Origin: Larix kaempferi
Lineage: Eukaryota; Streptophyta; Pinopsida; Pinales; Pinaceae
Length of the DNA stretch: 64,000 nt
Direction of reading: 5' to 3'
Assembly: GCA_027924585.1 (NCBI GenBank)
Contig: BSBM01000826.1
Location: 15,640,001 to 15,704,000, forward strand
The notes under the pieces were generated by a model, which saw nothing but the letters and a program-made list of their open reading frames with translations, was not told the DNA's origin and ran no database searches. The translations under genes and the position numbers were made by a program. Of this stretch, positions 24,303 through 37,676 are shown piece after piece. How positions within the stretch are numbered: the stretch's first letter is position 1; every line of letters starts with the position of its first letter.

Positions 24303-25832
24303 TATACCTCAACCAAAAAGCATGCATAAGAATGGGCCAACACCAGACAATCATGTAGACCTCCAAAGTCTTTTGAAATATATTACTCAGTAAACCACAA
24401 GCATTACAAGAGCAGAGATTCCACCTTTCGATGATTACAATGGACCTAAGCTGCTCAATTTATAGCACAAGGCAAGTATCCTAAGGCGCAAAACCCTGAG
24501 GACCTTGATTGTAGAGCAAGGCAAGCTCACAACCAATGGAGATGCACCTCCTCATTGGCAAAAAACAACTTAGAAAAGGAAGCAGCCGTTTGAAGGAGTT
24601 GGCTACTCACGCGTGAGGAAGAGGATGGCTTGATGTTTCCATGCTTTCGAAAGCTTTTCATGTGATGGCTGCGATTGGTTGATTAACTTAGAAACCTATC
24701 CATGCTTTGTGCCACCTCATAAGAGTTAAGCTGCCCCCACTAAATAACTTATCAACCATCAAATCCGTACGGCCGTGAGGAGAAGATGGCCCACGTGAAG
24801 GTGAGGGCGAAGGTGAGATGCTTCCACGCTTTGATGGTGGGGTTGGTTAGATATTTGAATAGAAGCCAACCACGTGGGTTGTGCCACCTCATAATGAGGT
24901 AGGTGCCCACTCAAAAGTCTTATCATACTCACATTTCATACGACCGTGAGGCGAGGATGGCCAATGTGAAGGTGGAGCATGGCCCTACTTATAAATATTC
25001 ACACTTTGACTTTTAAATCAAACTTTACCATACTTTGCTCTTTAGATGTAGTCCCCCACCTAATTTGACTTAAGCCATGTCATTTGGCATGTGCCAAATA
25101 CTTATTTTTTAATATTTTAATTTTTTTGCTATGGTGCAATTTGATGTTCTTTTAGCATTAAAGTGCCAATTTGTAGCTCTGAAAAGCAAAATTGGTCCAC
25201 GAGACGTTTTGGTCGCCCGAAACATAGGAAAACCGGGGTACTGGGGTAAAAAGGATGCTTTGAGCGTGAAAACGAGCATCCCTGCGCCAAATTTCGACTC
25301 CGTATCACACTTTTATGACCATTTGAATTTTTTCATTTAAACCATTAAAAATGGCTTAAAAATGCGAAAAAATTAATTTTCTCGAAATTGACTGAAACTT
25401 CTGGGGGACCTAGTGCATGACCAAACGATACTATTTTAGCGTCTAACATGTTTATACATGTTACAAAATGGACTCTAATAACCCCCTAAGGCCTAACTAC
25501 CACTTTGGGCATTCCAGCTTTGGAGGTGTAGGAGAAAAACTTATCGATTATACTCGGCTAAAGGCAAAGCATAATCGACAAGGGAAAAAAATCCTTGGAA
25601 TACCTCCTTTGGTTGTCAAGTTCTAGGGAACCGAGTCACTCAAAGACCACCATGCTAGCACACTTATCACAAACCCCGTGGGGCATGGCAATGCATTACA
25701 AAAAAATAAAAAAGGGGCCCATGAAAAGGCCAAACTTGGAACTTCTAAACTCTGAAAGAGCACAAGTAATTGTGCAATATCGATGGCGCACTGAAGTCCA
25801 ACTAAAGTGCAACTTTAGGTGGTGACAGGGTA

Positions 25833-27165
25833 TATTTGTTGGATACAATGAGTCATCAAAGGCATATAGAGTCTACATTCCTTGTTATAGGCAGATTGAG
25901 ACAAGCAGAGATGTCACCTTTGATGAGGATACAACTTTTAACAGATCAAGGCAGACTCATATAGATGAGGTCTATGATGAGGATCCTGAAGCTCCTATAG
26001 TTATAGATACTGGTATAGAAGACGATGTTGTACCGGAAGAGCATGTTTCGGAGGATCATGATACGGCAGAACCGTAGAGACCTATAGATCCACCTCAAGA
26101 AATGATTACATGTAAGACAAGACCAGCTTGGGCTCAGGAGATTATTCAGGACGTAGAGAAATATGGTGCTCCAAACGGGTCTTTCAGAGAGAGCAAGAGA
26201 CCTTGATAATATTCCATCTATGTGGCATTATTATGTGACATCATTGATGCATAGCCTTCCAGTTATGAAGAAGCAGCTGATAAGAAAGTATGGAAGGATG
26301 CCATGATCGAGGAATACCGGTCCTTTATGAAGAATGATGTTTGGGATGTGGTTTTGAGATCGAAAGGGAAGTCAGTGGTGACTTCCAAATGGATCTACAA
26401 GACGAAGCATAGAGCAATGGCAGTGTCGAGAAGTACAAGGCAAGGTTCGTGGCTCGTGGTTTCTCCTAGAAAGAAGGAATAGATTATGAAGATACATTTG
26501 CTCTTGTGGCGAGATACACTTCAATTAGAGTTATACTTGCAATAGCTGCAGTGATGAAATGGAAGCTACATCAGATGGATGTAAAGACAACCTTTCTGAA
26601 TGGTGTAGTGGAAGAGGAAGTGTACGTGGAATAACCACAAGGATTCGAGACACATGACAGGAAGACACATGTGTGCAGATTGAAGAAGGCCTTGTATGGA
26701 TTGAAGTAGGCACCCAGGACGTGGTATGGCAGAATTGATAGTTGGACCAACGATATTACTATTATATGTGGTTGACCTGTTTCTAACAGGGGACGAGAAG
26801 CTCATTGCATGGTGCAAGAAGGAGCTCACTGCAGAATTTGAAATGAAAGACCTTGGTATGATGCACTATTTCTTGGGTCTAGAGGTGTGGCAGAGACAGG
26901 ATGAGATTTTCCTTAGCCAAGGAAAATATGTTGTAGAGATCCTGAAGAGATTTGGGATGATAGATTGTAAACCCATGCCTACATCGATGGTAACTCCCCT
27001 GAAGTTATTGAGTGATACTTCTTTAGAGACAGTGGATGCCACCATGTATAGACAGATGATTGGTTCGATGATGTATTTGACGAACACGAGGCCAGATATA
27101 TGCTTTGCGGTGAACATATTGAGTCAATATATGGTTGAGCCAAGACGTGTTCACTTGATTGCAGC
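25833..27165 (+). pseudogene. Copia-A integrase end and reverse transcriptase
   Basis: After S4 the frame resumes with IFVGYNESSKAYRVYIP and TSRDVTFDE, the integrase/RT linker. The RT follows: WKDAMIEEYRSFMKNDVWDV, VARGFS, DYEDTFALVARYTSIRVILA and KLHQMDVKTTFLNG. In one frame, TAG 26467, TAA 26632 and TAG 26707 replace the Gln of GFSQKEG, EQPQGF and LKQAPR. A deletion and frame change after GRIDSW removes part of the palm. The active site reads LLYVVDLF where YVDD is expected (26765-26776). The fragment ends LSQYMVEPRRVHLIA, cut by the LTR at 27166. No 3' LTR is seen. Confidence 0.92.
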
Positions 27166-30100
27166 TGTTGCCACCTAAAACACACTTATCCGTAAAAAAG
27201 TCTCCCATCTACTAGGTGTGTTCTTGAGGGGCAACTATGAGTTGAGAACCCACTGTCACCTCAATTCCTAACTCCTCCGTTTTGACCCAACTCCAAAAGG
27301 TCAAGGGGGGTTGTCCCTATTTACTAAGTTTTGAAGAGTTTTAGTTTTCGGAGTTTGAATTTAGTTATGCTTATTTAAGTTGAATGACAAACAATCTTGC
27401 AAAGTGCAAATATTCAATGACAGGAAAACATTACTTTGACACTCAACCAAATAAGAATGAAACAATCAAATAACTAGTGCCTATTCTACTTGGGTTATGG
27501 AGTCAACAATAAATCAATACTTGTTCAATTAATCATACAATATATATAACAAATTACAACGATTTACACTCCCAAATTTCGAACATTCAAAGATTGCAAG
27601 AATTGAAATGAATGCCTTATTTGCAAAATATCACTTAACTAACCATGAAGCATTCTTGCACTTGAAATAACTTGCAATTGAAAGTACAAAACTTGAAATG
27701 AAACAAGTATGACGGTGAAACAAGAAATTAAAATGTTTTGCAAGTGGTCTTGTAGATTTTAAACGATTTTAAAGTCTCACCTTAACTTGGGGAATTAATA
27801 TGTGTTGAGAGTGCAAAATTGTAAATTGAAAATCCTAACTAATGTGACTACCTCCAACAATTATCCTTCTACTTGAGAGAAACTGTCGGGTGCTCAACAA
27901 GTGAACCAAGGTTCCCTTCTAGCTCCATGAGTCAGTTTCGAAAATTGCAGGATGTTCAACTAGAGGACACAAAGTGCCACGAGGCTTCCAACAACCTCTA
28001 CCCCACTAACTCCTCGGGTCAATCCTCTTTTTCTCAATTTTCGAGATAAATAGTTAAAAGTGCCTATTACTCTAGCCAATTTGTTCTTTTTCCCTTTCTT
28101 GTCACCCATGATCGGATTTACCGACAAGGAGAGTGAATACGGGGCAAAAACGAGGCAATGTTTATTTGCTCTGAAAAGAAAAATACTTGAAAATGATCAC
28201 TAGCTAGCATGATTTTGCAGGAGGGAAAAGCCACTTCACATGCAAGGTATGGGCAACAATTTTAAACTTAAAATTAAATAAAATCTTAAACAAAACTAGC
28301 CAACACAATTTTGCATGGATGGGCAAAGCCACTTCACATGCAAGGTGTGGGCAAAAACTAAAATTAAATGAAATAACTTGAATCTTAAGCAGAAAACTAT
28401 CCAACACGATTTTGCATGGATGGGAAAAGCCACTTCACATGCAAGGTGTGGGTAAACTATTAAACCAATGCCATAAGAAATAAACCAATTCTTATCCCTT
28501 TCTCTTTTGTTTACAAGAGTGGGACAAACCCAACTATCTTTGTAAGCAATGGATGGCAAAATAAAAGAATTGCAAATTAATTATTAGCCTAGCCACCCAA
28601 TCCTCTTCCCAGTGAAGAGATTGGGCAAAAAATGAAATAAAATACAAAAAAACAAACTAAGCACTAACTCCTAGCCTCTCTTCACTTGCAATGCAAGAGT
28701 GGGCAAGCCCAACTTCCTTTGCATGCAAGGGATGGCCGAAAAAAAATACTCAATAATACAATGGAAATAAATGATGAATCAAGTTCAAGAGACTCTCTTG
28801 AACTTGTTACAATAAATAAGATTTCAACACTTTATATTTGAAAGAATGAGAGAAGAGAGATTTTTGACCCGTTTCTTTCCAAGGGCTAAAGAAGGCAACT
28901 TGTGGATGCCCTTTACACTTGATTTTGACCGAATTTGGGTAGCATAACCCCTTGTACTGTACAAAACCTGCTAAAAAACAAGAAGCAATATATCACATAA
29001 AATGCCCAAAATCACTCTTGGACACTATTAATGTTAAGGTAAAAATTGCGAGAACAATTTCTAAAATTTTACAAGTGAAATTTGCACAATAAAAGAGCTT
29101 GTAAATAAAGTCTAAAACCAGATTTTAATATGAGAATGTATGCAGAAATTTGAAAGAGAAGGGAAGAGTTTGTGCTCTTTGCTCTTCAAATGCTTGAAGT
29201 AGTGGGGTATCCAACCGATAAATTCCACTCTTCAACTAAAGCAACTTGCAACTTGTGAGATATTTGCTGCACAACTAAAAATAAGGTGAGATCCAAATAA
29301 TCAACTAAGAAATCATAAACTTCAACCGAGAAAAATATGAAGTTCTTAACTACAAGAATGAAAAACTCATAAAACTTATGACAAAAATACCACAAATCTT
29401 ACCAAAGGAAAGAAGTTTGCTTGTTTGGCCTCCCCAAACTTGAGTAGCTATGAAGTGTAGAAGCAAACCACCATAGATCACAATGGACACAAGATTTTCT
29501 CTAAAGAATTCTATTAACCAAGCCAAATGGCTGAAAATTACAATGGCCCAAAATGAGAGCAAATGTAAGCAAGAGAGTGAGAAAATAGCAAGAATGCAAG
29601 AGCATGAGAGATTGTAGAAGAAGAGAGACGGTAACAAAAATGAGGGGGCTTCTTTTATAGGAAAAGAGAAAGGTGAGAGTTCCTTTACATGAGTGACATT
29701 TGTCACTTGGAGAGAAAGGGGGCCCATGAAGGGGGGTGCACTTCCTTGGATTAAAAATAACAAACAATGGCGGGGGAAAAGCCCCCATTCATGTTTTATA
29801 TTTCATTGCTAGGCCAAGGGGTGGGAATCATGAAGGTGGGACCACCCCCCTTTTGGCTTATTTCAATTTTTCTTATTTCCCATTGTGAGAGAGGGTTTCC
29901 CCTTAGGGAGACAACTTCAAACTATTGAAACTTTACATGGGGGGGGGGGCATTTTTGCCTCTAATATCACTTTAGGTACATAATATCACATTTGGAAACT
30001 TAATTTCCCCTCCCTAAGTGACTTTAGTCACTTTACAAAATTTTGTCATTCTATTTAATGGCTAATTTTCATGATTTCCTTGACTGACTTAGGAAAATCC

Positions 30101-30548
30101 ATCAAAAACTTTATCAAAACTCAACGGAATGACTTCAAACTTGGTCCAAGGGTGTAGGGGGTCTCATGTCATTGATTTTGAGTACCCATACACCTATTTA
30201 TGGGCATTAAGTGCCACTTAACCCTCTTTTACATTACAACATTTTATGATGAGGGAAATATTTTAAATACCAAAAATTAAAAAACTTAAGTGAAACTTAA
30301 TGAAATTCCGCAAGACTCTAGATAATGTCTAGCATGGTAATATAGAACATTTCTAGGCCCTAATCACCCCATGGACTCGATCATTAGAACGCCTTTCACC
30401 ATTTTGGAGGTATTTTTGAGTGAAAAACTTAGATAATTAAAATCACTAAAACTGAATTTTAATTATCCAAGGGAAAAAAACACTCGATGAAAGGACTTCC
30501 CTAATGATAAAGTCCTAGGCAACTAAGGTTTACAAAAATTGACCTTCA
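27166..30548 (-). mobile_element. Gypsy LTR inserted in Copia-A RNase H region (right end not resolved)
   Basis: The copia frame stops at GCAGC and TGTTGCCACC begins. The following CACACTTATCC, GTGTTCTTGAGGGGCAACT and CTCCTCCGTTTTGACC match the left end of the S4/Gyp-B LTR family at lower identity. A minus TATA-like box (TATAAAAG) lies near 29649. Three near-identical blocks with CACTTCACATGCAAGGT occur at about 28225-28445. No end of the GGTGGTAACA type is found; Copia-B seems to begin near 30549, so the rest may lie outside the window. Confidence 0.6.
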
Positions 30549-31480
30549 TGTTGACATATCATTACAAAATCCCCCATAAGGGTGCATAAATTTCATGGAG
30601 AAGAGTTAAAAAGAGAAAGAGGCAAAACTGCCTCGCTTGAAAAAACTTTGCTAGGTACATCTTTCTCATCTTCAAGGTACATGGTACATCGTACATGGTT
30701 TCAACAATGAACAGTACACACATTCAACACTTAGGTTTTTGGGCCAAGCCCCTGGAAAAACCCTGAAGGTAAAAACCACCCAAGAGAGATTCTTTATATT
30801 AATGAGTTCATTGAAAAATCTGAGTTTACAACAACAATACAACCAGCAATAACAACAGTACTTATCTCACAAACTGTGCCTATAGTCCACCTTGAAGAAT
30901 GTGCCAAAGACCACAAAATAGACCCAGACTTTTGCCTCGAAATTTGTGCCCATATTTCTGCTGTACGACCAAAACAGTACAGCTTTCCTAGAAGCAAAAC
31001 ACTCCTCGATTCTTGTGCATAGCTTCAGTACCTTCGTGTACGAATTATATAGACTTTTCTCAGCAAAAAAACACCACCTCGATATTTTTTCCTAACTTAG
31101 CCTCGATTTTTGTGCCTAACCAACTGTACGACCTTATTTACTGCTGTACGGACCATCATTCAATGCTATACTTTGGCTTGGTTAGTGTGCCCTCCAAATG
31201 CCCTTGGAAAATGTGCCCCTCTCTGCTGCTCCTCTTCTTCACTCTGAGCTCAATCTCTCTCTCTCTTGGAATGTGTGCCTCTTTGTCTCCCTCAAGCTTG
31301 TCTTTTATTAACTCATTTAGGGTAACCGCCCTAACCCTAGATCTCAATGGCTGAGATTCACTCTTAGCCCACAAGATCAAAAGAGATGACTTGTTTCCTC
31401 ATTGAGATGACTTAAGTGACTTAAGTCACTCAAATATTATAAAGTCACTTTCACTTTACCCATAAAATAATAAAAGAACC

Positions 31481-31915
31481 TGTTGTCTGTCGAGTTGCAC
31501 ACCAGCAGCAGATATCTTCCGAAAGTTGTTCCCTCACTACAAGTGGGGAAGGTGTGGCCTTGGGGGCAAACAATGAGCCAGGTACTGTCACCTGAATCCC
31601 AGCTCCTCCGTTTAGGCTAACTCCTAACGAAGCCAAGGGGGTAGTCCCTACAAAGAGTTTAACTATGGCTCAATATGTTTTTTAAATGTTTTTAATGTGT
31701 GATGATGCAGATGGGTGTTGTTTAGGAGTTTTTTGAATAATGAAAGACACAATGATACTTTGAATAAGACACAAAGTAAAAGAGCAATCCACGTTGCAAT
31801 TTAAGATACAAGATACACTGATTCACAACCACTTTAAGAATCTTTAAGTACAAGTCACTCACATATGGAAATTAACACAAGTACTCCAGATAGATAATAA
31901 GCAAATAAAATATGA
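31481..31915 (-). repeat. Gyp-E 3' LTR remnant
   Basis: Matches 33202-33640 (GTTGCACACCAGCAGCAGAT against GATGCACACCAGCAGCAAAA, and so on) and stops after AGCAAATAAAATATGA, where the other copy continues GATCAAGGACC and this one enters gag sequence. Confidence 0.9.
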
Positions 31916-32960
31916 GTAGGAGGCCTCTGCTCATGATTGGGAATTTTTGTCTGCCATGTTGGCTTTGCAGGAAATGTTCTAGGAGGTGGTTGGGGTTGAG
32001 TTCTTTCAACATTAATGACCCGATTCTGCATCTCTTTCATTTGGGAAAGATACTTTTGTTCCATCTTTTCCATTTTCTTAGGCATATCAGGAAGTTTCTT
32101 TTCATAAGCAACTTTTTCATTTGAGGTTGTAGGCTCTTTGTCTTTGGATTCAGGAACTTTTGAAGGGATTGAAGATCTAGAATAACCTTGGATGTTTGAT
32201 TCTCCTAAAGATTGCATGTTCTTCTCAATTTTTACAACCAACTTTTGAGCTTGAAGCAATGTGGTGGGTTACTTGTCTCTTATCTGATACTGTATTTTGC
32301 CCCTCAATGCTTCAATGTAAGAATCCAATAAAGAAGCTGCAGGAGGTGCATAAGTAACAGGGATGGAGTTTAACAATTCTGTGAACTTATCATTGAATTC
32401 ATCCATGGTTTCAGTATCTAACTTCTTCATGCTGGTCAAAGATGCCACTAGATGTCTAGGTTCCTTTTTGTTGCCAAATTTGTCGAGGAAAGCAGTCTTG
32501 AGGCTGCTATGGTGGCAAAAGAATTGTTGGGCAAATTGTCATATCAGTTTCCAGCTTTACCATCCAGAGATAGAGCAAAAAGGGTCATGTAAACATCTTC
32601 ATGTTTGTCGGTACCCCTGACATAGGAACCACAATGTTTGGTAAAATTTCTTAAGTGTTGCTCTGCAAAGGTAGAGGAATCAGTGCCGTTAAAAGTCATG
32701 AGTTTGTCGATAGCTTTTTCAGGAACGTCATGGGGTTGACCTGCTATCTGAGTGAAGTTGAGTTGAGTAAAAAACTCACCCATTGTGGAAAGGAAACAAT
32801 TATTAGTTTCAAGATTTACAAAATTTTCTAGGTTAACTTCTTCAAAAAGACTATGGATGTCAGAAATGGACTGAGATCCAAGCTCTTCAAGGATCCTATG
32901 AGAATTAAGTTTATTCAATCTCCTCCTGTAAACCTTTTCAGGTTCGGTGATGAAATTGAG
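31916..32960 (-). pseudogene. Gyp-E gag
   Basis: Minus-strand frames contain LMTFNGTDSSTFAEQHLRNF, HEDVYMTLFALSLDGKAGN and, in another frame, TMDEFNDKFTELLNSIP: the capsid-like retrotransposon gag domain of plant Ty3/gypsy elements. A Pro/Lys-rich, coiled-coil-like tail follows (MPKKMEKMEQKYLSQMKEM). TGA replaces the Trp expected after GKAGN, and there is at least one frameshift. The frame is cut at 31916 before any zinc knuckle or protease. Confidence 0.85.
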
Positions 32961-33179
32961 TAAACCTTCAGAATTCGTTCTAGTTGAATACCTTGAGGGG
33001 TTAACTGACAGTGGAGTCGCCAGGTGGATTCAAGTCTAATTTCTGAGAGTGATTTGACTAAAAATCTACCAAAAAGGAAAACTAAACAGGGCAGTGGAGT
33101 CGCCAGATAGATTCATAATCTATCAAAAAGGTAAAACAAACTAGAAAAAATGAAGGTCGTCCAGGAACAAAAAGATTTG

Positions 33180-33197
33180 TCCCTGGCAGTGGCACCA
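33180..33197 (-). promoter_or_regulatory. Gyp-E primer-binding site
   Basis: The minus strand reads TGGTGCCACTGCCAGGGA starting four bases after the LTR end. It resembles the TGGCGCCGTT-type PBS of Tat/Athila gypsy elements with changes. Confidence 0.75.
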
Positions 33198-33201
33198 AAA
33201 A

Positions 33202-36200
33202 TGTTGTCTGCCGAGATGCACACCAGCAGCAAAAATCTTCCGAAAAATGTTCCCTCACTACAAGTGGGGAAGGTGTGGCCTTGGGGGCAAGCAATGAGCC
33301 AGGTACTGTCACCTGAATCCCAGCTCCTTCGTTTAGGCTAACTCCTAACGAAGCCAAGGGGGGTAGTCCCTACAAAGAGTTTAACTATGGCTCAATGCGT
33401 TTTTTAAATGTTTTTAATGTGTGATGATGCGGATGGGTGTTGTTTAAGAGTTTTTTGAATAATGAAAGACACAATGATACTTTGAATAAAACACAAAATA
33501 AAAGAGCAATCCACGTTGCAATTTAAGATACGAGATACACTGATTCACAACCACTTTAAGAATCTTTAAGTACAAGTCACTCACATATGGAAATTAACAC
33601 AAATACTCCAGATAGATAATAAGCAAATAAAATATGAGATCAAGGACCAGTGCCTTATGGAGTCAATAAATTGCTTGAGTGCTTGGGTTGATTGATACAA
33701 GTGTTCGAGATACCTGTTCGTGAGATCGTTTTGCAAATTATCTTGGTTTATTGAAAGTTTTAATGGTCTTGATTACTAGGATAAGATCAACAAGGTAAGC
33801 AAAGAGACCGAAAATTTATACTTTCAGTGGCTATTCACGGTGATTTGACGGACCGTCCAGTTATCAAGAGGATAAGTGTCCAATGTTTAAACCACCCTCG
33901 AAGTCTGAACAATGGCACTTCGGCTCCACCTCCCAAAATAACACTTTAAGTATTTATCGAGAGGCAACGCCGGTTCGTTGGTTGTGGGGTGAAAATTTTA
34001 TTATGTTGTAGAAGTTTATCAGATCTAACACCTTTTTGAGTACTAGCCCAATCCTTTTAGGTTGGCAGAGCATACGGGTGTTAGATAGCAACCAAGATAA
34101 ATTATTATGGGGGTGTGAGTTGAAATATTTTAGGATTATTAAAGCACATAGTTCAGCTCTTCGATAGAGAGTGCTCGACTTTGTCTTATGACAAGGTTCA
34201 AGAGACTTATTTAATCTATATGCCTAATGCAAGGGGAAATGCAAACTTTAAAATGCTCTCCGATAGAGAGTGCTCTTGACTTGGGTTATTTCAAGTTCAA
34301 GAGACTTTGTTCTTTATTATAATAGAAGCAGCTTGCGTAAAAGAAAAGTGTACTTTCTGAAGTAAAATAAGTGATCAAAGATGATAACAGAAGTATGCTT
34401 TCTAAGGCCAAAATTAATCAACTAACTAAGAAATGAACAACAAAGTGGGATCAACCTCCGAACAAGGTGATTAGTAGAACTGCTAGTCCCGAAAACCTAC
34501 CAGCGCCGAAAACCTACCAGCTAGCTGGATGTCCGCAAGGATGCTAACAGGGAAAGAGAAGTAGCCACAAAACTATGTGGCACTTGGGATGAAATCCCAA
34601 GATTACTATCTCAAGTCAAAACTTGGAAGAGAGTTAATCTAAGTACAAAAATAAACTTTAATCTAGAAAACGTGAAATAAATCTAACTAAAGTATGTATG
34701 AAACAGTCTTCCCCATATGGGGAAGGAGAAACAAAGTGTGGGAGGCCTTATCCCACCTAGCCTTTTTATTAATCAAGTACAAGTGCCTTGGGAATTTAAC
34801 TCTTGAAAGGACTTTGAGAGAAATGAACTTGGAAAAATTTGAAACAAGCTCTTAAGAGCTATTACAAAGGATAAGTAATGATTTCTCAGCTTGGATCATC
34901 CTCTTGGTTTCTTGATAATCTTTTTAGTTTAGAACTTTTTCTCTTCTACTTGCTTCAAAAATTCTTGAGTTTCTCTTTCTCAAAATAACTATCACAATAG
35001 TGACCTCAAATACCCATTAGCATTAGTCAAATAAAACAAATTTGAAACTAAAATCAGATCTTGGGAGAGGCAAGACAAGCTCACCGTTTATGATGTAAAA
35101 AACATGTTTTTTAACGAAATAACTTGAGTTTTTTTGGGAAGCGAACTTTAAAGATTTTTTTAATATTTTAGGCTAATTTCCAGAATCTAGAAAATAGCAG
35201 AAAATTGTAGAAAATCAATAAAAAATCAGCAAGTACAAAATGACAGACTTTTCGAGAAAAAGTAAAAAAAGTAAAAATTGAAATTTTTTCAAAGTTTTTA
35301 ATTTTTCAAGCTAATTTCCAGAATTGAAAATTAGCAGAAAATTGTAAAAATTAGTCAAAAAACAGCAAGCTTAAAATGACACGCTTTTCGAGAAAAACAC
35401 TAGAAAAATGAGAATGATTTTTTTCAATTTTTTTATAATATTTTTCAAGAAATTCCAGAATTGAAAAATGCCTAAAAACACAGAAAAAACCAGCAAACAA
35501 AAAGTGGAAAATATGCACGTTTTTCGAGAAAAATAGTGCACGTTTCCCAAGGCAAAAAGAAGATGAATTTACAACTTTGGAAAATGAAACTAGATCTTTA
35601 AATATGGGCCTTTAAAAAGATGGATCTAGCTTTGAAAAAGTAGATCTAAGGCTAGAAAGCCTAGATCTAACTTAGTAGAAACCAAGCAAGTTTGAAATAT
35701 AAATTTTAGTGACTTGATAACTTCTACAAAAAAGTGGTAAAGAAATAGAATAGAACCTTGAAAATTCGAGATCCACTTGTAGTAACCAATGTAACCAAGA
35801 GAAAATTTTGAAATAGTTTGTTTGATGGATGAAGCAAGCAAGTCCTTTGTGGCTATGTTTTTTCTTTTGGAAGTAGAAAGGCCTTGTAAATCCTGCACAA
35901 TGAAAGCATTAGATGAAAAGAGCTCTTGTTTTGTGAAGAGAGGATAGATGCAACCGAGCTCATAGCTTTCTCCACCTTTGGTGATCTCTGAAAAGCCACA
36001 AACTTCAAGATGCAAGTGATATCAAATACTAGAATGCTAAATCAAATGAAGATCCAAAAGACATTAGTATAGCTAACTACGTCCTGTCCGCTTTAGATAA
36101 TCAAAGATCTTGCACCGATAACCAAATTAAAGACGATAAATGGCTAACCTTGCATGCTAGATTGATAGCCTTCCTAAGCTAGCAATGACAAAATACACTT

Positions 36201-37529
36201 GCATAAAGAAAGAGTGAGGGTTAGAGAAATATCACCTCCCACAAGATGAATTCACAATGCTAATAACTCATGCATAGACCTCCAAAGTCACTTTTATTCC
36301 AAACTTAAACAAATAGTACTTTACAATATTTTGGCAGAGTTCTCTTGCCCAAAATCTCCATGAGAAAAGAGGAGGCAATGCCTTCCTTATATACAAAAGT
36401 AGAAGCCACTAAACCCTAATTCGAATTTGCCTTGAGAGAGACAAATAACACCTTGAGAAAATTGAATTTCCAATACCAAACTCCAAAAAATCAAAGCTTG
36501 GAGTGAGATCTACCCATAACTTGAGTTTTGCATTGATGTAGAGCGGGGATGTGGCCTCCAGCTATTCAAGGCACCCACCCTAGCTCCTCGTTACTATCAC
36601 CAAGCCATCCATCAAGTGCCACATCACAAAAACGTCAAGCTAAAGGAGAGGGCGAATTTCTTCATGAAGATGCTTTGACAGTGCTCCGATACTTGAGTAA
36701 AATGACTGAGAGTTGATTGCAATCATCATAAGTGCTCAGTTCCATGTCATTTTGACTTTTACTTTATTTAATTTGGCCTTTTTTGGAGAGATTTAAATTA
36801 TCTCCATTTTATTATTTTCTGAATATTTTAATTAATATTTCTCATTTTTTTTTATTTTTGGAGAAAATATTAATTATGAGGCCAAATAATTGTCTGAAAC
36901 TTAGGCCAAGTTGGTTCGGGGGTCATGAATGATTTTTGGCTTAAGGTTAGAGCCTTCAATCACTGAATTTGGACATATTACAAATTGAAATTTTTCCATT
37001 TAAACTATGGAAAAATTTATTAAAATTTAAAAATAATTAAAAACCCAAATCCAATGCCTCCGGTAAAAAAATTCTGAAATTTTTTTTGAGGGTCCTAGGA
37101 ACTTAGGACATGACCAAAACCTATTCTAATAGTGTCTAGTAGGCTTATATACATCAGTTGGACTCTAATAACCCCCCATGGCTAAAATTTTCAAAATCGG
37201 GCATTCCATCTTTGGAGGAAGCGGGAGAAAACCTCATCGATTATAGCTCGGCTATAGGCAAAGTATAATTGACAAGGAAAAAAACTGCGTGGAATACCTT
37301 AGTTGCTTAACCAAGTCATGGGGAACCGAGCCACCCAAAATCCTACTAGTACACTTTACTACAAACCCTGTGGGGCCATGGTCATGTCGACTGAAAATAA
37401 AAACTGGTTAGCCACAATTGTCTAATTATTGTCATCTGAAACCCAGATACTCTGGAAGTGAACACTGATGTGTTCCAACACTGGCGGCTCAATAGGGTTT
37501 CAACTATTTGTACAAAATAGGTGATAACA
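33202..37529 (-). repeat. Gyp-E 5' LTR, 4.33 kb
   Basis: + strand starts TGTTGTCTGCCGAG and ends GGTGATAACA. A perfect 18-bp palindrome, CTTCCCCATATGGGGAAG, lies at 34708-34725. A minus TATA-like box (TATATAAGG) is near 36386. It is the best full-length model for S1. Confidence 0.88.
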
Positions 37530-37662
37530 GAACCCAACTTGACTTTATAAAATCTCTTTATAAATACACTTTATAAAGTCACTTAAGTGAGACATTTGCT
37601 CAGAATCCTACATCCTAGGCACAATAAATGCAGAAGTACCTCCAAGCTACCAAAAGCTAACA

Positions 37663-37676
37663 CTCCCTCTTAGCGA
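37663..37676 (-). promoter_or_regulatory. Copia-B polypurine tract
   Basis: The minus strand reads GCTAAGAGGGAG directly before TGTTAGC, the start of the 3' LTR. Confidence 0.75.

Larger units (their letters stand above)
14817..25827 (-). mobile_element. S4: 3.48-kb solo gypsy LTR interrupted by CopT-1
   Basis: The insert begins TGTTGTCGCC, ends TTAGGTGGTGACA and has GGGTA on both sides (14812-14816 and 25828-25832). Removing CopT-1 and its duplication leaves 3480 bp. Both ends match the 3' LTR of Gyp-B (CACACCTGGGG, TCCTTGGGGGCAAGT, ACGAAGCCAAGGGG at the left; AAGTCCAACT, GTGCAACT at the right). No PBS, internal region or second LTR is present. A perfect 17-bp palindrome, ATCCCCCCAGGGGGGAT, lies at 15881-15897. 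The host reading frame (integrase to the following copia segment) is continuous across it. Confidence 0.9.
3105..27165 (+). mobile_element. Copia-A: Ty1/copia retrotransposon broken by nested insertions
   Basis: Parts found in order on the + strand: 5' LTR end, PBS, leader, gag start, gag core, CCHC knuckle, protease, GAG-pre-integrase, integrase core, and RT up to the start of RNase H. They are separated by inserted elements S1, S2, S3 and S4, each flanked by a 5-bp duplication. When an insert and one duplication are discounted, the reading frame resumes at the point where it broke, which shows these are pieces of one element. The right part is cut at 27166 by another gypsy LTR and the rest is not in the window. 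Premature stops, frameshifts, an internal RT deletion and altered catalytic residues make it inactive. Confidence 0.85.
31481..37529 (-). mobile_element. Gyp-E: deletion derivative of a gypsy element
   Basis: 6049 bp, flanked by GAACC at 31476-31480 and 37530-37534. In element order: complete 5' LTR of 4328 bp (37529-33202), PBS, leader, the first part of gag, then a jump into the last 435 bp of the 3' LTR (31915-31481). Everything from mid-gag to most of the 3' LTR is missing. The two LTR ends remain about 95% alike by eye, and the target duplication is perfect. Confidence 0.9.
30549..37662 (-). repeat. Copia-B 3' LTR, split by Gyp-E
   Basis: Right end firm: sense start TGTTAGCTTTTGG at 37662, preceded by a purine tract. 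The two parts (30549-31480 and 37535-37662) join across Gyp-E with GAACC duplicated. The block CCTGGAAAAACCCTGAAGG at about 30751 resembles CCTGGGAAACCCTCATGGGG of the CopT LTRs. Left end uncertain. Confidence 0.55.

Noticed and set aside
28204-28559. Overlapping 67- and 87-codon minus frames with a HTLHVKWL repeat
   Set aside because: Come from three tandem CACTTCACATGCAAGG blocks within the gypsy LTR.
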